Both the position numbers and the translations under genes were made by a program. From contig JACTUB010000003.1 in NCBI GenBank assembly GCA_015660885.1, positions 62,001 through 126,000 on the forward strand: a stretch of DNA of 64,000 nt. Direction: 5' to 3'. The notes beneath the pieces are model-generated. The model had not been told where the DNA came from, did no database searches, and saw only the letters and a list, made by a program, of their open reading frames with translations. The stretch is from Methanoregulaceae archaeon (GTDB taxonomy: Archaea; Halobacteriota; Methanomicrobia; Methanomicrobiales; Methanospirillaceae). Below are positions 9,227 through 16,028 of the stretch, in pieces. The first letter of the stretch is position 1; every line of letters starts with the position of its first letter.

Positions 9227-9432
9227 TCATAATATAATATCCAAATCTGCCCTTTTCGTCATAGAATGAGAGACCCGTTAAAATTCCCAATGTTCCGCAA
9301 TGTTTTATAGGGATTACCAACAACGTAGTTTGGCAATTCTGCCTCAGGGGCTTAGTGGCATAACGCGTTCCTCTCAAGTGAGAATGCTCATTTCTGACCG
9401 TGTCCCCTGCTGCAACACGTTGCCAGAATATT

Positions 9433-9471
9433 GCCTGTATGACACAGCCCGGCAGTGTGCCTCCTTGGTAA
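9433..9471 (+). pseudogene. Duplicated 5' half of tRNA-Thr
   Basis: These 39 bases match bases 9546-9584 of the intact tRNA-Thr with two mismatches, both in the acceptor stem (positions 5 and 7), and then are identical through the D arm and the 5' anticodon strand. Similarity ends one base past the 5' splice site of the intron. No matching 3' half with a complementary acceptor strand is seen nearby. It may be a relic of integration or recombination at the tRNA, or a tRNA half. Confidence 0.7.
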
Positions 9472-9545
9472 GGAAGACCCAAAAGCGACTGTTTCCTGAT
9501 ACACAGAAAGATAGAAACCAAAAAAGAATCAAAAATTAACTAAGT

Positions 9546-9637
9546 GCCTATGTGACACAGCCCGGCAGTGTGCCTCCTTGGTAATCGATATTCGACCAAA
9601 GAGGAGGAAGTCCCGAGTTCAAATCTCGGCATAGGCT
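9546..9637 (+). tRNA. tRNA-Thr(GGT) with an 18-nt intron
   Basis: The acceptor stem GCCTATG (9546-9552) pairs perfectly with CATAGGC (9630-9636), with T9637 as discriminator and no encoded CCA. The D arm (ACAC/GTGT) has A14, G15, G18-G19 and A21 in place. The anticodon stem is CCTCC/GGAGG (9573-9577/9603-9607) and the T arm CCGAG-TTCAAAT-CTCGG. The anticodon loop is interrupted: TTGG pairs with CCAA, flanked by three-base bulges TAA (9582-9584) and AGA (9600-9602) and an inner TCGA/TCGA helix, an exact bulge-helix-bulge. Splicing removes 9584-9601 and leaves loop TTGGTAA, anticodon GGT. Intron position 37/38 is the usual archaeal site. Confidence 0.93.
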
Positions 9638-9805
9638 TAAGTAAAACGGGATTCTTTTTCAGTAGGGTAGTTTGCCTTTAATGTTCTGATTGCTCGATTT
9701 TTAGTGTTTTTTCTGTTGGAAATATCCCGTATTCTTTGTCCGATTACTTTTTAATATTCTGAAATAGTATACTATTCTGAAATAAAGTCTAAAAGCCGAT
9801 CCTGC

Positions 9806-10016
9806 CCCAATGGTCATGGAGCCATGCATCGCGCACACATCAAGATCACGCAAGACCATGTACAAAAATGGTTAACAATTCCCTGGCAATATTGCCCTGT
9901 CTGCAAACTAATGTTACCAGATTGATTACAATACTATCGCTCCCAACACAACAAAAAACCCCGAGACTTTCTGATATTGCCGCATAGAAACCACACGCGG
10001 GCATATGTGATTTGCC
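9806..10016 (+). repeat. Diverged ~210-bp repeat, copy A
   Basis: This stretch aligns with 12656-12870. The first ~120 bases are very similar and carry the mini-protein frame; the next ~90 are looser but still collinear. The two copies bracket the surface protein, HNH and small zinc-protein genes in direct orientation. Confidence 0.65.
9824..9925 (+). CDS. 33-residue mini-protein with C-x-x-C, copy A
   Basis: A 33-codon frame from ATG 9824 to TGA 9923-9925. It reads MHRAHIKITQDHVQKW, then LTIPWQYCPVCKLMLPD. Its twin at 12676 has the same length, start and stop, and most base differences fall at third codon positions, which argues that the frame was under protein-level selection. In copy A the frame is open further upstream (CPNGHGAM precedes), so it may be the end of a somewhat longer zinc-binding protein. 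There is no well-spaced ribosome-binding site, so both could be remnants. Confidence 0.45.
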   Translation: MHRAHIKITQDHVQKWLTIPWQYCPVCKLMLPD

Positions 10017-10199
10017 AACAGAACGCGAATATGAACTTTTTTCAATCGAATGGTAAGTACCCCTTGCAGAGTCTTAAAGAATAACTCAAATCCGAAAAAT
10101 TACCTATCAACTTAACCAAATCTATTGCATTGCACCGGCGCCTTGCATTAATTATTATAATTCGAGGGATATTTTTGTTTATCAGGAGGATTGAGTGCC

Positions 10200-10883
10200 G
10201 TGAAAAGAACTTTGACCATAGGAATACTTTTTGTGCTGCTCCTTACATATGTTGGGGCAGTATCTGCAAACCTCGTCCAGAACCCAAGTTTTGAATCTCC
10301 CCAGATTACTGGAGCCCTCACAACTTGCCCTAGTGGAACGTGTCCGGTTTCATGGACGGTACAGACAGGAAATATTAATCTTATTAGAACATATTGGTCA
10401 AATTCTGATGGATCCCAATCGATCGACCTGACAGGAGAGCCCTACAGTATCTCCCCGCCTTCCCGAGGTTCTATCAGCCAACAAATACCAACAACAACAA
10501 ACGGACCGTATGAACTTACCTTTGATATGGCAGGAAATTTCAATTGTGGTCCGCAAAATTTCAGGAATGTTTCAGTTTATTGGGGTGGCAACTTCATAGG
10601 AACGCATTCTTTTGTGATACCACAAGGATGGTCTAATGCAAATATGGGGTGGACTCAAATATCGTTTAACCTCCCAGCCCCTCTTGGATCTTCCACAGAA
10701 CTGAAATTTGTTGATGTAACTGCGGGTTTAGATAACTGCGGGGTAGCATTAGATAACATTAACGTTATAAGTTCAGGTCAGCCAATATCAACCCCCGAAT
10801 TCCCAACCGTTGCCCTTCCGGCAGCGTTAATAGTTGGAATGCTGGGTGCTGTTCTCTTCATCCAGAGAACCAGAGAACACTAA
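10200..10883 (+). CDS. Secreted PEF-CTERM-like surface protein with DUF642-type domain
   Basis: A 227-residue exported protein. It has an N-terminal signal peptide (residues 1-23, KRTLTIGILFVLLLTYVGAVSA). A beta-sandwich resembling the choice-of-anchor C/DUF642 carbohydrate-binding-like domain begins with NLVQNPSFESP. The C-terminus is STPEFPTVALPAA followed by one hydrophobic helix and a basic end (QRTREH), which fits a PEF-CTERM sorting signal cleaved by an archaeosortase. GTG 10200 is chosen because GGAGGA (10184-10189) lies about ten bases before it; the TTG at 10191 is too close. It is probably an envelope or adhesion protein. Its stop overlaps the stop of the convergent small gene. Confidence 0.82.
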   Translation: MKRTLTIGILFVLLLTYVGAVSANLVQNPSFESPQITGALTTCPSGTCPVSWTVQTGNINLIRTYWSNSDGSQSIDLTGEPYSISPPSRGSISQQIPTTTNGPYELTFDMAGNFNCGPQNFRNVSVYWGGNFIGTHSFVIPQGWSNANMGWTQISFNLPAPLGSSTELKFVDVTAGLDNCGVALDNINVISSGQPISTPEFPTVALPAALIVGMLGAVLFIQRTREH

Positions 10884-11047
10884 ACCTTTTTTAAAACTCT
10901 TCCTGCTTTACGGATATAGAAGCACTCACCATTATCCCATCGTTCCCATTCAGATTTGGGGCATGGGGTCAATGCCGGATTAAAATCTATTCCCTTTTCG
11001 ATCAGGTCTTTCATTGAATTTTTCTTGGTGCACCAGTAAGATTCCAT
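10880..11047 (-). CDS. 55-residue hypothetical protein
   Basis: A compact frame encoding MESYWCTKKNSMKDLIEKG, a central FNPALTPCPKSEWERW and a Lys/Val-rich end. Three cysteines and a mixed charged/aromatic composition look protein-like. No family is recognised. It is convergent with the surface protein gene, whose stop codon it overlaps by three bases. No strong ribosome-binding site is seen. Confidence 0.45.
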   Translation of the reverse strand: MESYWCTKKNSMKDLIEKGIDFNPALTPCPKSEWERWDNGECFYIRKAGRVLKKV

Positions 11048-11117
11048 GGTCTCAGTTCTGCACTTGTTCTAAAAGTGGAACTACTGAGGAGAGGGTGAAA
11101 TTGAAAATGTTCAAAAA

Positions 11118-12026
11118 GTGATATTCTATGTAAGAATGCCATTACCGAAAGATCCAATCAAGGCAGAAGAAACTCGCAGGAAAATGCGCAGGGCTCTAAT
11201 AAAGTTATGGCAAGATCCAGAACATCGTCAAAGAATGAGTGAATTGCACACAGGTAAGAAACAATCCAAAGAAACGATTGAAAAACGAGTTGCAAAGATC
11301 ACTGGACAACAAAGAGTCCCTCACATAAAGAAAAACTATGCTTTTTGCGGAAAAGAGTTTAGTGTTATATGGCAACGGGAAGATATAGCGAGATTTTGTT
11401 CGTTTGACTGCAAAGGGAAATGGATGTCAGAAAATGCCGTTGGTGAAAAAGGTGCACATTGGCAGGGTGGTGGCGTTACAAAAAAATGCGAAGAATGCGG
11501 GAAAGAGTTTCGAAGGGAAAAAAATCAGAAAGAGAGGGCAAGGTTTTGTTCACAACATTGTAAAGGAATCTGGTTGGCAAAAATGGGACTTCTCACAAAG
11601 CTGCCGATTATGACTGGCGCAAATCACCCCCAATGGACGGGCGGACCAAAAGATTATTGTGAGAAGTGGAGTTTAGAATTTCGTTGTAGAATCCGGGAAT
11701 TCTTTGGTAACATATGCGTCGAATGTGGTACTCCTCAAAATGAGAAATTGTTACACTGTCACCACGTATACTACGATAAAAAAGCGTGTTGCAGTGTAAA
11801 TGAAGATGGAAAATATTATTCAAATTTAGGGATAAAAAACAATTCCCCTTCGTTTGAGATTATTGGAGATCCTAACAAGTTTGTTGCATTGTGTGATAGT
11901 TGTCATGCAAAAAGCAGTAGAAAGAAAAGTCGAGAACAATGGGCAAGGCACTTCGAAGAAATCATCAATCACTATTATCTTGGAAAATCGTATTTTACTA
12001 AAGAAGAATATGAAAAAATAAGGTAG
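11118..12026 (+). CDS. HNH endonuclease with NUMOD3 and zinc-ribbon motifs
   Basis: A 302-residue (296 from ATG 11136) free-standing HNH nuclease of the homing-endonuclease type. The N-terminal 65 residues carry a NUMOD3-like DNA-binding repeat (SELHTGKKQSKETIEKR). Two Cys-rich modules follow: FCGKEF...FCSFDCKGKW and KCEECGKEF...FCSQHCKGIW. The C-terminal catalytic part has CVECGTP, HCHHVYY (HNH His pair) and LCDSCHAKS. It would cut or nick double-stranded DNA. There is no intron or intein host around it, so it looks like a lone mobile endonuclease gene. The low GC content differs from flanking housekeeping genes, a sign of transfer. Confidence 0.85.
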   Translation: MIFYVRMPLPKDPIKAEETRRKMRRALIKLWQDPEHRQRMSELHTGKKQSKETIEKRVAKITGQQRVPHIKKNYAFCGKEFSVIWQREDIARFCSFDCKGKWMSENAVGEKGAHWQGGGVTKKCEECGKEFRREKNQKERARFCSQHCKGIWLAKMGLLTKLPIMTGANHPQWTGGPKDYCEKWSLEFRCRIREFFGNICVECGTPQNEKLLHCHHVYYDKKACCSVNEDGKYYSNLGIKNNSPSFEIIGDPNKFVALCDSCHAKSSRKKSREQWARHFEEIINHYYLGKSYFTKEEYEKIR

Positions 12027-12194
12027 TCACTTCGCATTTTTCGGATTCATCTTTACCCGGTTATGACATCTGGGACAGAGTACTTTGACAGGTTTACGTG
12101 ACCTTTCCAAGCCGGCAAGTCGGATCCCCATGTATGTCCATTCATGGTTACAATGGTGACAGGAAACAAGGCAACTTGTGTACTGGCTTTCCAT
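12027..12194 (-). CDS. 55-residue zinc-ribbon protein
   Basis: A short gene whose product has two C-x-x-C knuckles, SCHHCNHEW near residue 11 and LCPRCHNRVK near residue 40, separated by about 25 residues, a classical zinc ribbon. The central part GIRLAGLERSRKPVKV is basic, so nucleic-acid binding is plausible. ATG at 12194; stop at 12027-12029 abuts the HNH gene's stop codon. Family not recognised. Confidence 0.6.
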   Translation of the reverse strand: MESQYTSCLVSCHHCNHEWTYMGIRLAGLERSRKPVKVLCPRCHNRVKMNPKNAK

Positions 12195-12219
12195 TGATCA
12201 CTATGAGAGGATAGAATGT

Positions 12220-12354
12220 ATGAAAATCATGCGAGTGAAGAGTGAAAGTGCAATCTTGGCATGCAATCCCCTAGCAGTATTGCTGGGCCTGCCAACTGAT
12301 GCTGCCGAACTGATGACGGGTATCTGGTTCATCCGTGGACGCAGAGGTGACTGA
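12220..12354 (+). CDS. 44-residue hypothetical protein
   Basis: A short frame from ATG 12220 with a well-placed AGAGGA eight bases upstream. The product begins MKIMRVKSESAILACNP and has a hydrophobic middle (LAVLLGLPTDAAELM). No family recognised. It overlaps the 3' end of the convergent DUF2769 gene by 26 bases, which lowers confidence. Confidence 0.3.
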   Translation: MKIMRVKSESAILACNPLAVLLGLPTDAAELMTGIWFIRGRRGD

Positions 12355-12577
12355 TGACCAGCCCGTGTTTGATAAATAGATCACACCCTAAGCAATAGCA
12401 ATTGGTTGTTTTTATTTTGGAGGGAATCTTTGATTCTCCCCTTGCGCAGAAGAGTGCATTGGGGGAAAATTTTGCAAGCTCGTTATTTCTAAATGTCGGA
12501 CAAAGTTTACAAATGCACTTCTCCAGATTTTCTTCAGTATCATCCACATTTTGAGTAACATTGACCGAGGGTTTCAT
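12329..12577 (-). CDS. DUF2769-family Cys-rich small protein
   Basis: An 82-residue protein fitting the archaeal DUF2769 family: KCICKLCPTF, then LFCARGESK, then CYCLGCDLF and a final LCVHG. The spaced cysteine pairs are the hallmark of the family, whose function is unknown; metal binding is likely. ATG 12577 has GGTGA about eight bases upstream; GTG 12589 would add four residues. Confidence 0.72.
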   Translation of the reverse strand: MKPSVNVTQNVDDTEENLEKCICKLCPTFRNNELAKFSPNALFCARGESKIPSKIKTTNCYCLGCDLFIKHGLVISHLCVHG

Positions 12578-12655
12578 AGGAATTTTCACCGAGGAGTACT
12601 ATTGCAAGATTATGATAATATCCTTCTCCGGCTTAATTCCTCGCCTACATGTAAG

Positions 12656-12870
12656 GTCCCAACAATCATGGAGCCATGCACCGGGCACACATCAAGATCA
12701 CGCACGATCATATACAAAAATGGTTGACAATTCCCTGGCAATATTGCGATAAGTGCAAACTGATGTTACCAGATTGATCACAATACTGTTGTTTCAATCA
12801 CAACAATATACCAGTAGGTTTCTTTTAATTGCCATATAGATTAATGCCATCAGTACATGCGATCTGCCAA
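12656..12870 (+). repeat. Diverged ~210-bp repeat, copy B
   Basis: Direct-orientation partner of 9806-10016. It contains the second mini-protein frame and then a collinear stretch ending with CTGCCAA against TTGCCAA in copy A. No terminal inverted repeats or target-site duplications were seen. Confidence 0.65.
12676..12777 (+). CDS. 33-residue mini-protein with C-x-x-C, copy B
   Basis: Twin of the frame at 9824: MHRAHIKITHDHIQKW then LTIPWQYCDKCKLMLPD. Compared with copy A the residue changes are Q to H, V to I and PV to DK between the cysteines, while six further base changes are synonymous. An in-frame stop at 12652-12654 sits shortly upstream, so ATG 12676 is the only ATG start, preceded by GGAG at an unusually short two-base distance. 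Function unknown; one C-x-x-C knuckle with several histidines could bind metal. Confidence 0.45.
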   Translation: MHRAHIKITHDHIQKWLTIPWQYCDKCKLMLPD

Positions 12871-12885
12871 ATGCGTGTACAAGAC

Positions 12886-13161
12886 TTAAAGGACGCGTTC
12901 AGTTGAAAATACACACCCCCTCGGAAGAGGAATATTCCCATCAGGATACATCGCGCACAACCGAGGTCTCTTTTCATAAATTTCGCAGGTGTTATCTGGT
13001 TGAAGATGCGGGCAGATATTTTGAATCCATAAATTTTCAGTGACGGGATTATACTTCCACCCCCTGCATGTATAATATTCAATATCATCAGAGTTCGGTT
13101 GTATATTTTGCAGCACTACCCATCGGCAGCACTCTCCGCAGCGTCGGCATTCTGGTGGCAT
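12886..13161 (-). CDS. YkgJ/UPF0153-family cysteine-cluster protein
   Basis: A 91-residue protein with the YkgJ signature: ECRRCGECCRW at the start, a central CPHLQPDNTCEIYEKRP and LCAMYPD, then a late Cys (RGCVF). The eight-cysteine pattern binds zinc or an Fe-S cluster; biochemical role not established. ATG 13161 is taken rather than the longer frame to 13224, because the family begins right at PPECRRCG. It lies in a run of small minus-strand genes. Confidence 0.78.
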   Translation of the reverse strand: MPPECRRCGECCRWVVLQNIQPNSDDIEYYTCRGWKYNPVTENLWIQNICPHLQPDNTCEIYEKRPRLCAMYPDGNIPLPRGCVFSTERVL

Positions 13162-13252
13162 GGTAATTGTAAAAAATAGTATTTCGATGATTAATGTAAA
13201 TTTGCACCAATTGAAATCTGCCAACAGAGCTCGCTATTACCTTTTGTTATTT

Positions 13253-13531
13253 TCAAAATGCCGGGGGTTGTCGCATCTTCTCCATTTTCTCAATCTCATC
13301 GAGCCGGCTTTTTAAATTCTTGAGTAAATCATTAAGCATCCGGTTTACGATTGCAATTTCTTTTTTTGAAGGTGATGATATTTCCAATATTCCTGCTTTT
13401 AACCAATAATCGGGATATTTATCCGGTGGATGCAACAGAAGATCTTTTATAAAATCAATTGAAGAAGTTATCTTTTGTTTGCTATTGGCCGAGGATACTT
13501 CAATTAATTTCATAAATTTTTTTGTAACCAT
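13253..13531 (-). CDS. Hypothetical 92-residue protein with C-terminal coiled coil
   Basis: A soluble, charged protein. Residues 58-88 (IAIVNRMLNDLLKNLKSRLDEI..) have heptad-like hydrophobic spacing, suggesting a coiled coil. Nothing in the N-terminal part is diagnostic. It is followed 90 bases later by the YkgJ-like gene. AT-rich codon use matches the accessory stretch. Confidence 0.5.
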   Translation of the reverse strand: MVTKKFMKLIEVSSANSKQKITSSIDFIKDLLLHPPDKYPDYWLKAGILEISSPSKKEIAIVNRMLNDLLKNLKSRLDEIEKMEKMRQPPAF

Positions 13532-13576
13532 TACCTTTCACCAAATCTGCCAATATTGAGCCTTTGTTCAGATAGT

Positions 13577-13717
13577 TCATAATAATACCATCATTAGCCC
13601 TTTTTGCAGAAGATCAAATACGAACACCATGGATAAAACCAATATGACCAGTCCTGTAACCGTCATCAGGATATCTGTCCAGGATGCCCTATTATCCCTG
13701 TTTGAATCCTCTAACAT
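13577..13717 (-). CDS. 46-residue single-TM protein
   Basis: A short frame from ATG 13717 to TGA 13577-13579. The N-terminus is polar (MLEDSNRDNRASW), followed by one hydrophobic helix (ILMTVTGLVILVLSMVFVF) and a short end. This topology is typical of small membrane regulators, but no family is recognised. Upstream the DNA is strongly AT-rich with TATA-like runs (about 13725-13760). The space 13718-13974 holds no other gene that I can see. Confidence 0.45.
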   Translation of the reverse strand: MLEDSNRDNRASWTDILMTVTGLVILVLSMVFVFDLLQKGLMMVLL

Positions 13718-13974
13718 GTTTTCATATAAAACACTTATATTTATTATATTTATCTATTTTAATCAGAGTTTATTTTAATTGTTTTTTAAGAAAGATATTG
13801 CTAAATACATCCAAAAGTTTATTATGAATAATTGGAGATTTCCGGTTAGCTAAATGCCGACGGAACGCAGAAATTTACGGTTCTTTTTTGTCACATCTGC
13901 GATGATAACAGACCATAGCTGATACCATGACAGATGGCAGAAAATTAATTGTTGACATCACCAAACGCTGCCTG

Positions 13975-14682
13975 TCATGGGAACATCAGCAGGAGCGTCA
14001 GCATGAGTATAAAAAAAAGTAATGCAATCCCCGCGAGTATGAAAATTGATCTCCATTTATTTGCTTTCGGATACGACGGAATACCCATTCCCTGGGTGGT
14101 TGTCCCTTTAAATAACACAGGTTCCTGCACTTTTACTATCTCGATCTCTGGTTTTGGATAGACTGCGGGAGTACTTGTTTCTTTAAACAATACAGGCTCC
14201 TGCACTTTTACTATCTCGATCTCTGGTTTTGGATAGACTGCGGGAGTACTTGTTTCTTTAAACAATACAGGTTCCTGCACTTTTACTATCTCGATCTCTG
14301 GTTTTGGATAGACTGCGAAAGGTTTGGCTATGGGTTCCAAAACAGAGTGTTTCACTATGGATGACATTTCCCCGGACAGAACTTCCCTTATATTCGCCCC
14401 ACATTCCTGGCAAAAAATCCTGTTTTTATCTGTAATCGGGTTACCGCACTGAGCGCAGATTTCTATCGTTTTGACTGGATGGACCGAAGCTGGTTTCGGT
14501 GAAAGCGGAGCGGTAGCCCTTTCATAAATGGGTTCTTTAACTGGAACTTTTACACCATAATTTTGAACACGATCCTTCTTTTTTTCGGGAACCTGTACCA
14601 ATAACTGGGCTCCACATTTATAGCAAAAAAATGAGGTATCATCATAAGCTTTAGTGTTACATTTTGGACAAAATTTTGGCAT
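13975..14682 (-). CDS. Double zinc-ribbon, repeat-linker, C-tail-anchored membrane protein
   Basis: A 235-residue protein. It opens with two zinc ribbons: FCPKCNTKAYDD...FCYKCGAQL (residues 4-28) and ICAQCGNPI...FCQECGANI (about 75-99). A proline-rich linker follows, holding three copies of a 25-residue unit (VYPKPEIEIVKVQEPVLFK...). The C-terminus is one membrane helix (SIFILAGIALLFFILMLTLLLMF). This is the layout of archaeal zinc-ribbon tail-anchored proteins that face the cytoplasm; function unknown. The exact DNA repeats show recent slippage expansion. Confidence 0.78.
   Translation of the reverse strand: MPKFCPKCNTKAYDDTSFFCYKCGAQLLVQVPEKKKDRVQNYGVKVPVKEPIYERATAPLSPKPASVHPVKTIEICAQCGNPITDKNRIFCQECGANIREVLSGEMSSIVKHSVLEPIAKPFAVYPKPEIEIVKVQEPVLFKETSTPAVYPKPEIEIVKVQEPVLFKETSTPAVYPKPEIEIVKVQEPVLFKGTTTQGMGIPSYPKANKWRSIFILAGIALLFFILMLTLLLMFP
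14121..14318. repeat. 75-bp tandem repeat inside the zinc-ribbon gene
   Basis: Units begin at 14121, 14196 and 14271 (period 75 bases, 25 codons); the third is partial. Over the shared length they differ at only one or two bases, so copy number probably varies among strains. Confidence 0.9.
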
Positions 14683-14927
14683 AAATGTTCTCTTACTGCT
14701 AATTTTTCCCTTTAGGGAATAATGTTTGTGATTTTATTCAAGTCATGCCATTAATAATCAATTGATTAACATCATGCCACAAAGATACACCTCTCCCTGT
14801 CCGGCACCAGGGAATTAATTAAAGACTGCCATGATCTGTCAGACTTTTTAAGGTAGGGCATGATGCTTTTTTATAGAGTAATATCAAATGGTGAATTATA
14901 AATTTTCTGAAAAAAAGAGGGCAAAAA

Positions 14928-15593
14928 ATGGAAATTGGCAAGATTATCGATGATTCGTTTGGCTACGCAAAAGAAGGTCTTGTTGGAAAATGGAAGACTT
15001 GGGTGCTGCTGATTATAAGCTGTATTATTTTTCCATTGTTTATGGGCTATATGATGCGGATTTATCGTGGTGCGAAACCACTACCTGCAGTAGATAACTG
15101 GGGGAATATGTTTATTGACGGGATTAAACTCCTTATTGTTGGTTTGATCTATGCTATACCAGTTCTCATAATCGGGACGGCACTCGTTGGAAGTACTGGT
15201 CTGGCATTTATTTTATCAGCAAACCTTCCCAACGTAAATCCCGGTGCAATAATTGGTTTTCTGGCAGCAATTCTCCTTGGTGCAATTATTCTTGTTATCG
15301 TCGCGGTTATCATCGGATTGATTATCGCAACAGCGGGAGTACGGTTTGCCCGGACCAATAGTTTTGGGGAAGCATTCAACTTTAGCGCAATCTTTAATCA
15401 TATTGGCAGCATCGGCTGGGTGATGTACATAACTTCATTGGTAATGATGGTGATAATCGTCGGTCTCATTAAGTTAATTTGTCTTATTATCCCTTTTATC
15501 GGCATTTTTTTGTTGCTGATCGTGGCCCCTTTCACCGGTATCTTCGCGTCACGATATCTCACCCTGCTCTATGATAATGCCGGCGCACAATAA
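14928..15593 (+). CDS. DUF4013 family membrane protein
   Basis: A 221-residue polytopic protein beginning with an amphipathic cytoplasmic segment (IGKIIDDSFGYAKEGLVGKWKTW), then about six hydrophobic segments, and ASRYLTLLYDNAG at the end. This pattern matches DUF4013, common in methanogens and of unknown function. The ATG lies after an AAGAGGGC stretch that can serve as a binding site. It is the last gene before the 430-base spacer of the giant TPR gene, on the same strand but not close enough to be an obvious operon. Confidence 0.75.
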   Translation: MEIGKIIDDSFGYAKEGLVGKWKTWVLLIISCIIFPLFMGYMMRIYRGAKPLPAVDNWGNMFIDGIKLLIVGLIYAIPVLIIGTALVGSTGLAFILSANLPNVNPGAIIGFLAAILLGAIILVIVAVIIGLIIATAGVRFARTNSFGEAFNFSAIFNHIGSIGWVMYITSLVMMVIIVGLIKLICLIIPFIGIFLLLIVAPFTGIFASRYLTLLYDNAGAQ

Positions 15594-16028
15594 TTTTTTT
15601 TACCATCTGCCCGATAACGATTTATCCGGTATATACATATCAAAATGGGAGTATAGGATCGGTTGCCATTTCCCAATCCCGGCTAACGAATAAAAAATTA
15701 AAAATTCATAAAAATAGTTTTGGAGATTCCCCTTCTTTATTGTCAGAAAAACATAGCTGCTGGAATACGTCATGGCGTAAATATCATAATCGGGACGGTA
15801 AGGTTTTACAAACGTTTTTTTTGAGATTATTGGATAAGATAATCCTTATGCAGGGTTCTGTAAAATTAAAACAAAAGATTCTCACTTGTAGAGAAATAGT
15901 ATTGATAAATACGATTTACTAATATATATACCAGAAAAGGTATATGCCGCCTTATTAAACCGGTACACTTAAACGGTCAATGCGGAAAATACCGGATTAC
16001 CAAAATTTTACTGTGAGGTAAGAAGTCC
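15594..16028 (+). promoter_or_regulatory. Promoter and leader of the giant TPR gene
   Basis: No gene is seen in this 435-base spacer. A TATA-like run AATATATATA lies at 15921-15930, and a seven-base inverted repeat ATATACC (15926-15932) / GGTATAT (15939-15945) overlaps it, a possible repressor site. GAGGT at 16015-16019 is the ribosome-binding site, nine bases before ATG 16029. If the TATA is used, the leader is about 80 bases long. Confidence 0.5.

Noticed and set aside
9341..9400. A second tRNA-like 5' half (GCCTCAG acceptor, D-arm-like GGCATAACGC)
   Set aside because: One D-stem mismatch, weak anticodon stem and no 3' half; too uncertain to list as a gene, though noted beside the tRNA-Thr half.
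12561..12752. 63-codon frame covering the copy B mini-gene
   Set aside because: It is a shadow of the 33-codon frame, which is the one conserved between the two repeats.
15740..15922. 60-codon frame upstream of the giant TPR gene
   Set aside because: It runs into the TATA region of the giant gene and has no protein-like pattern.
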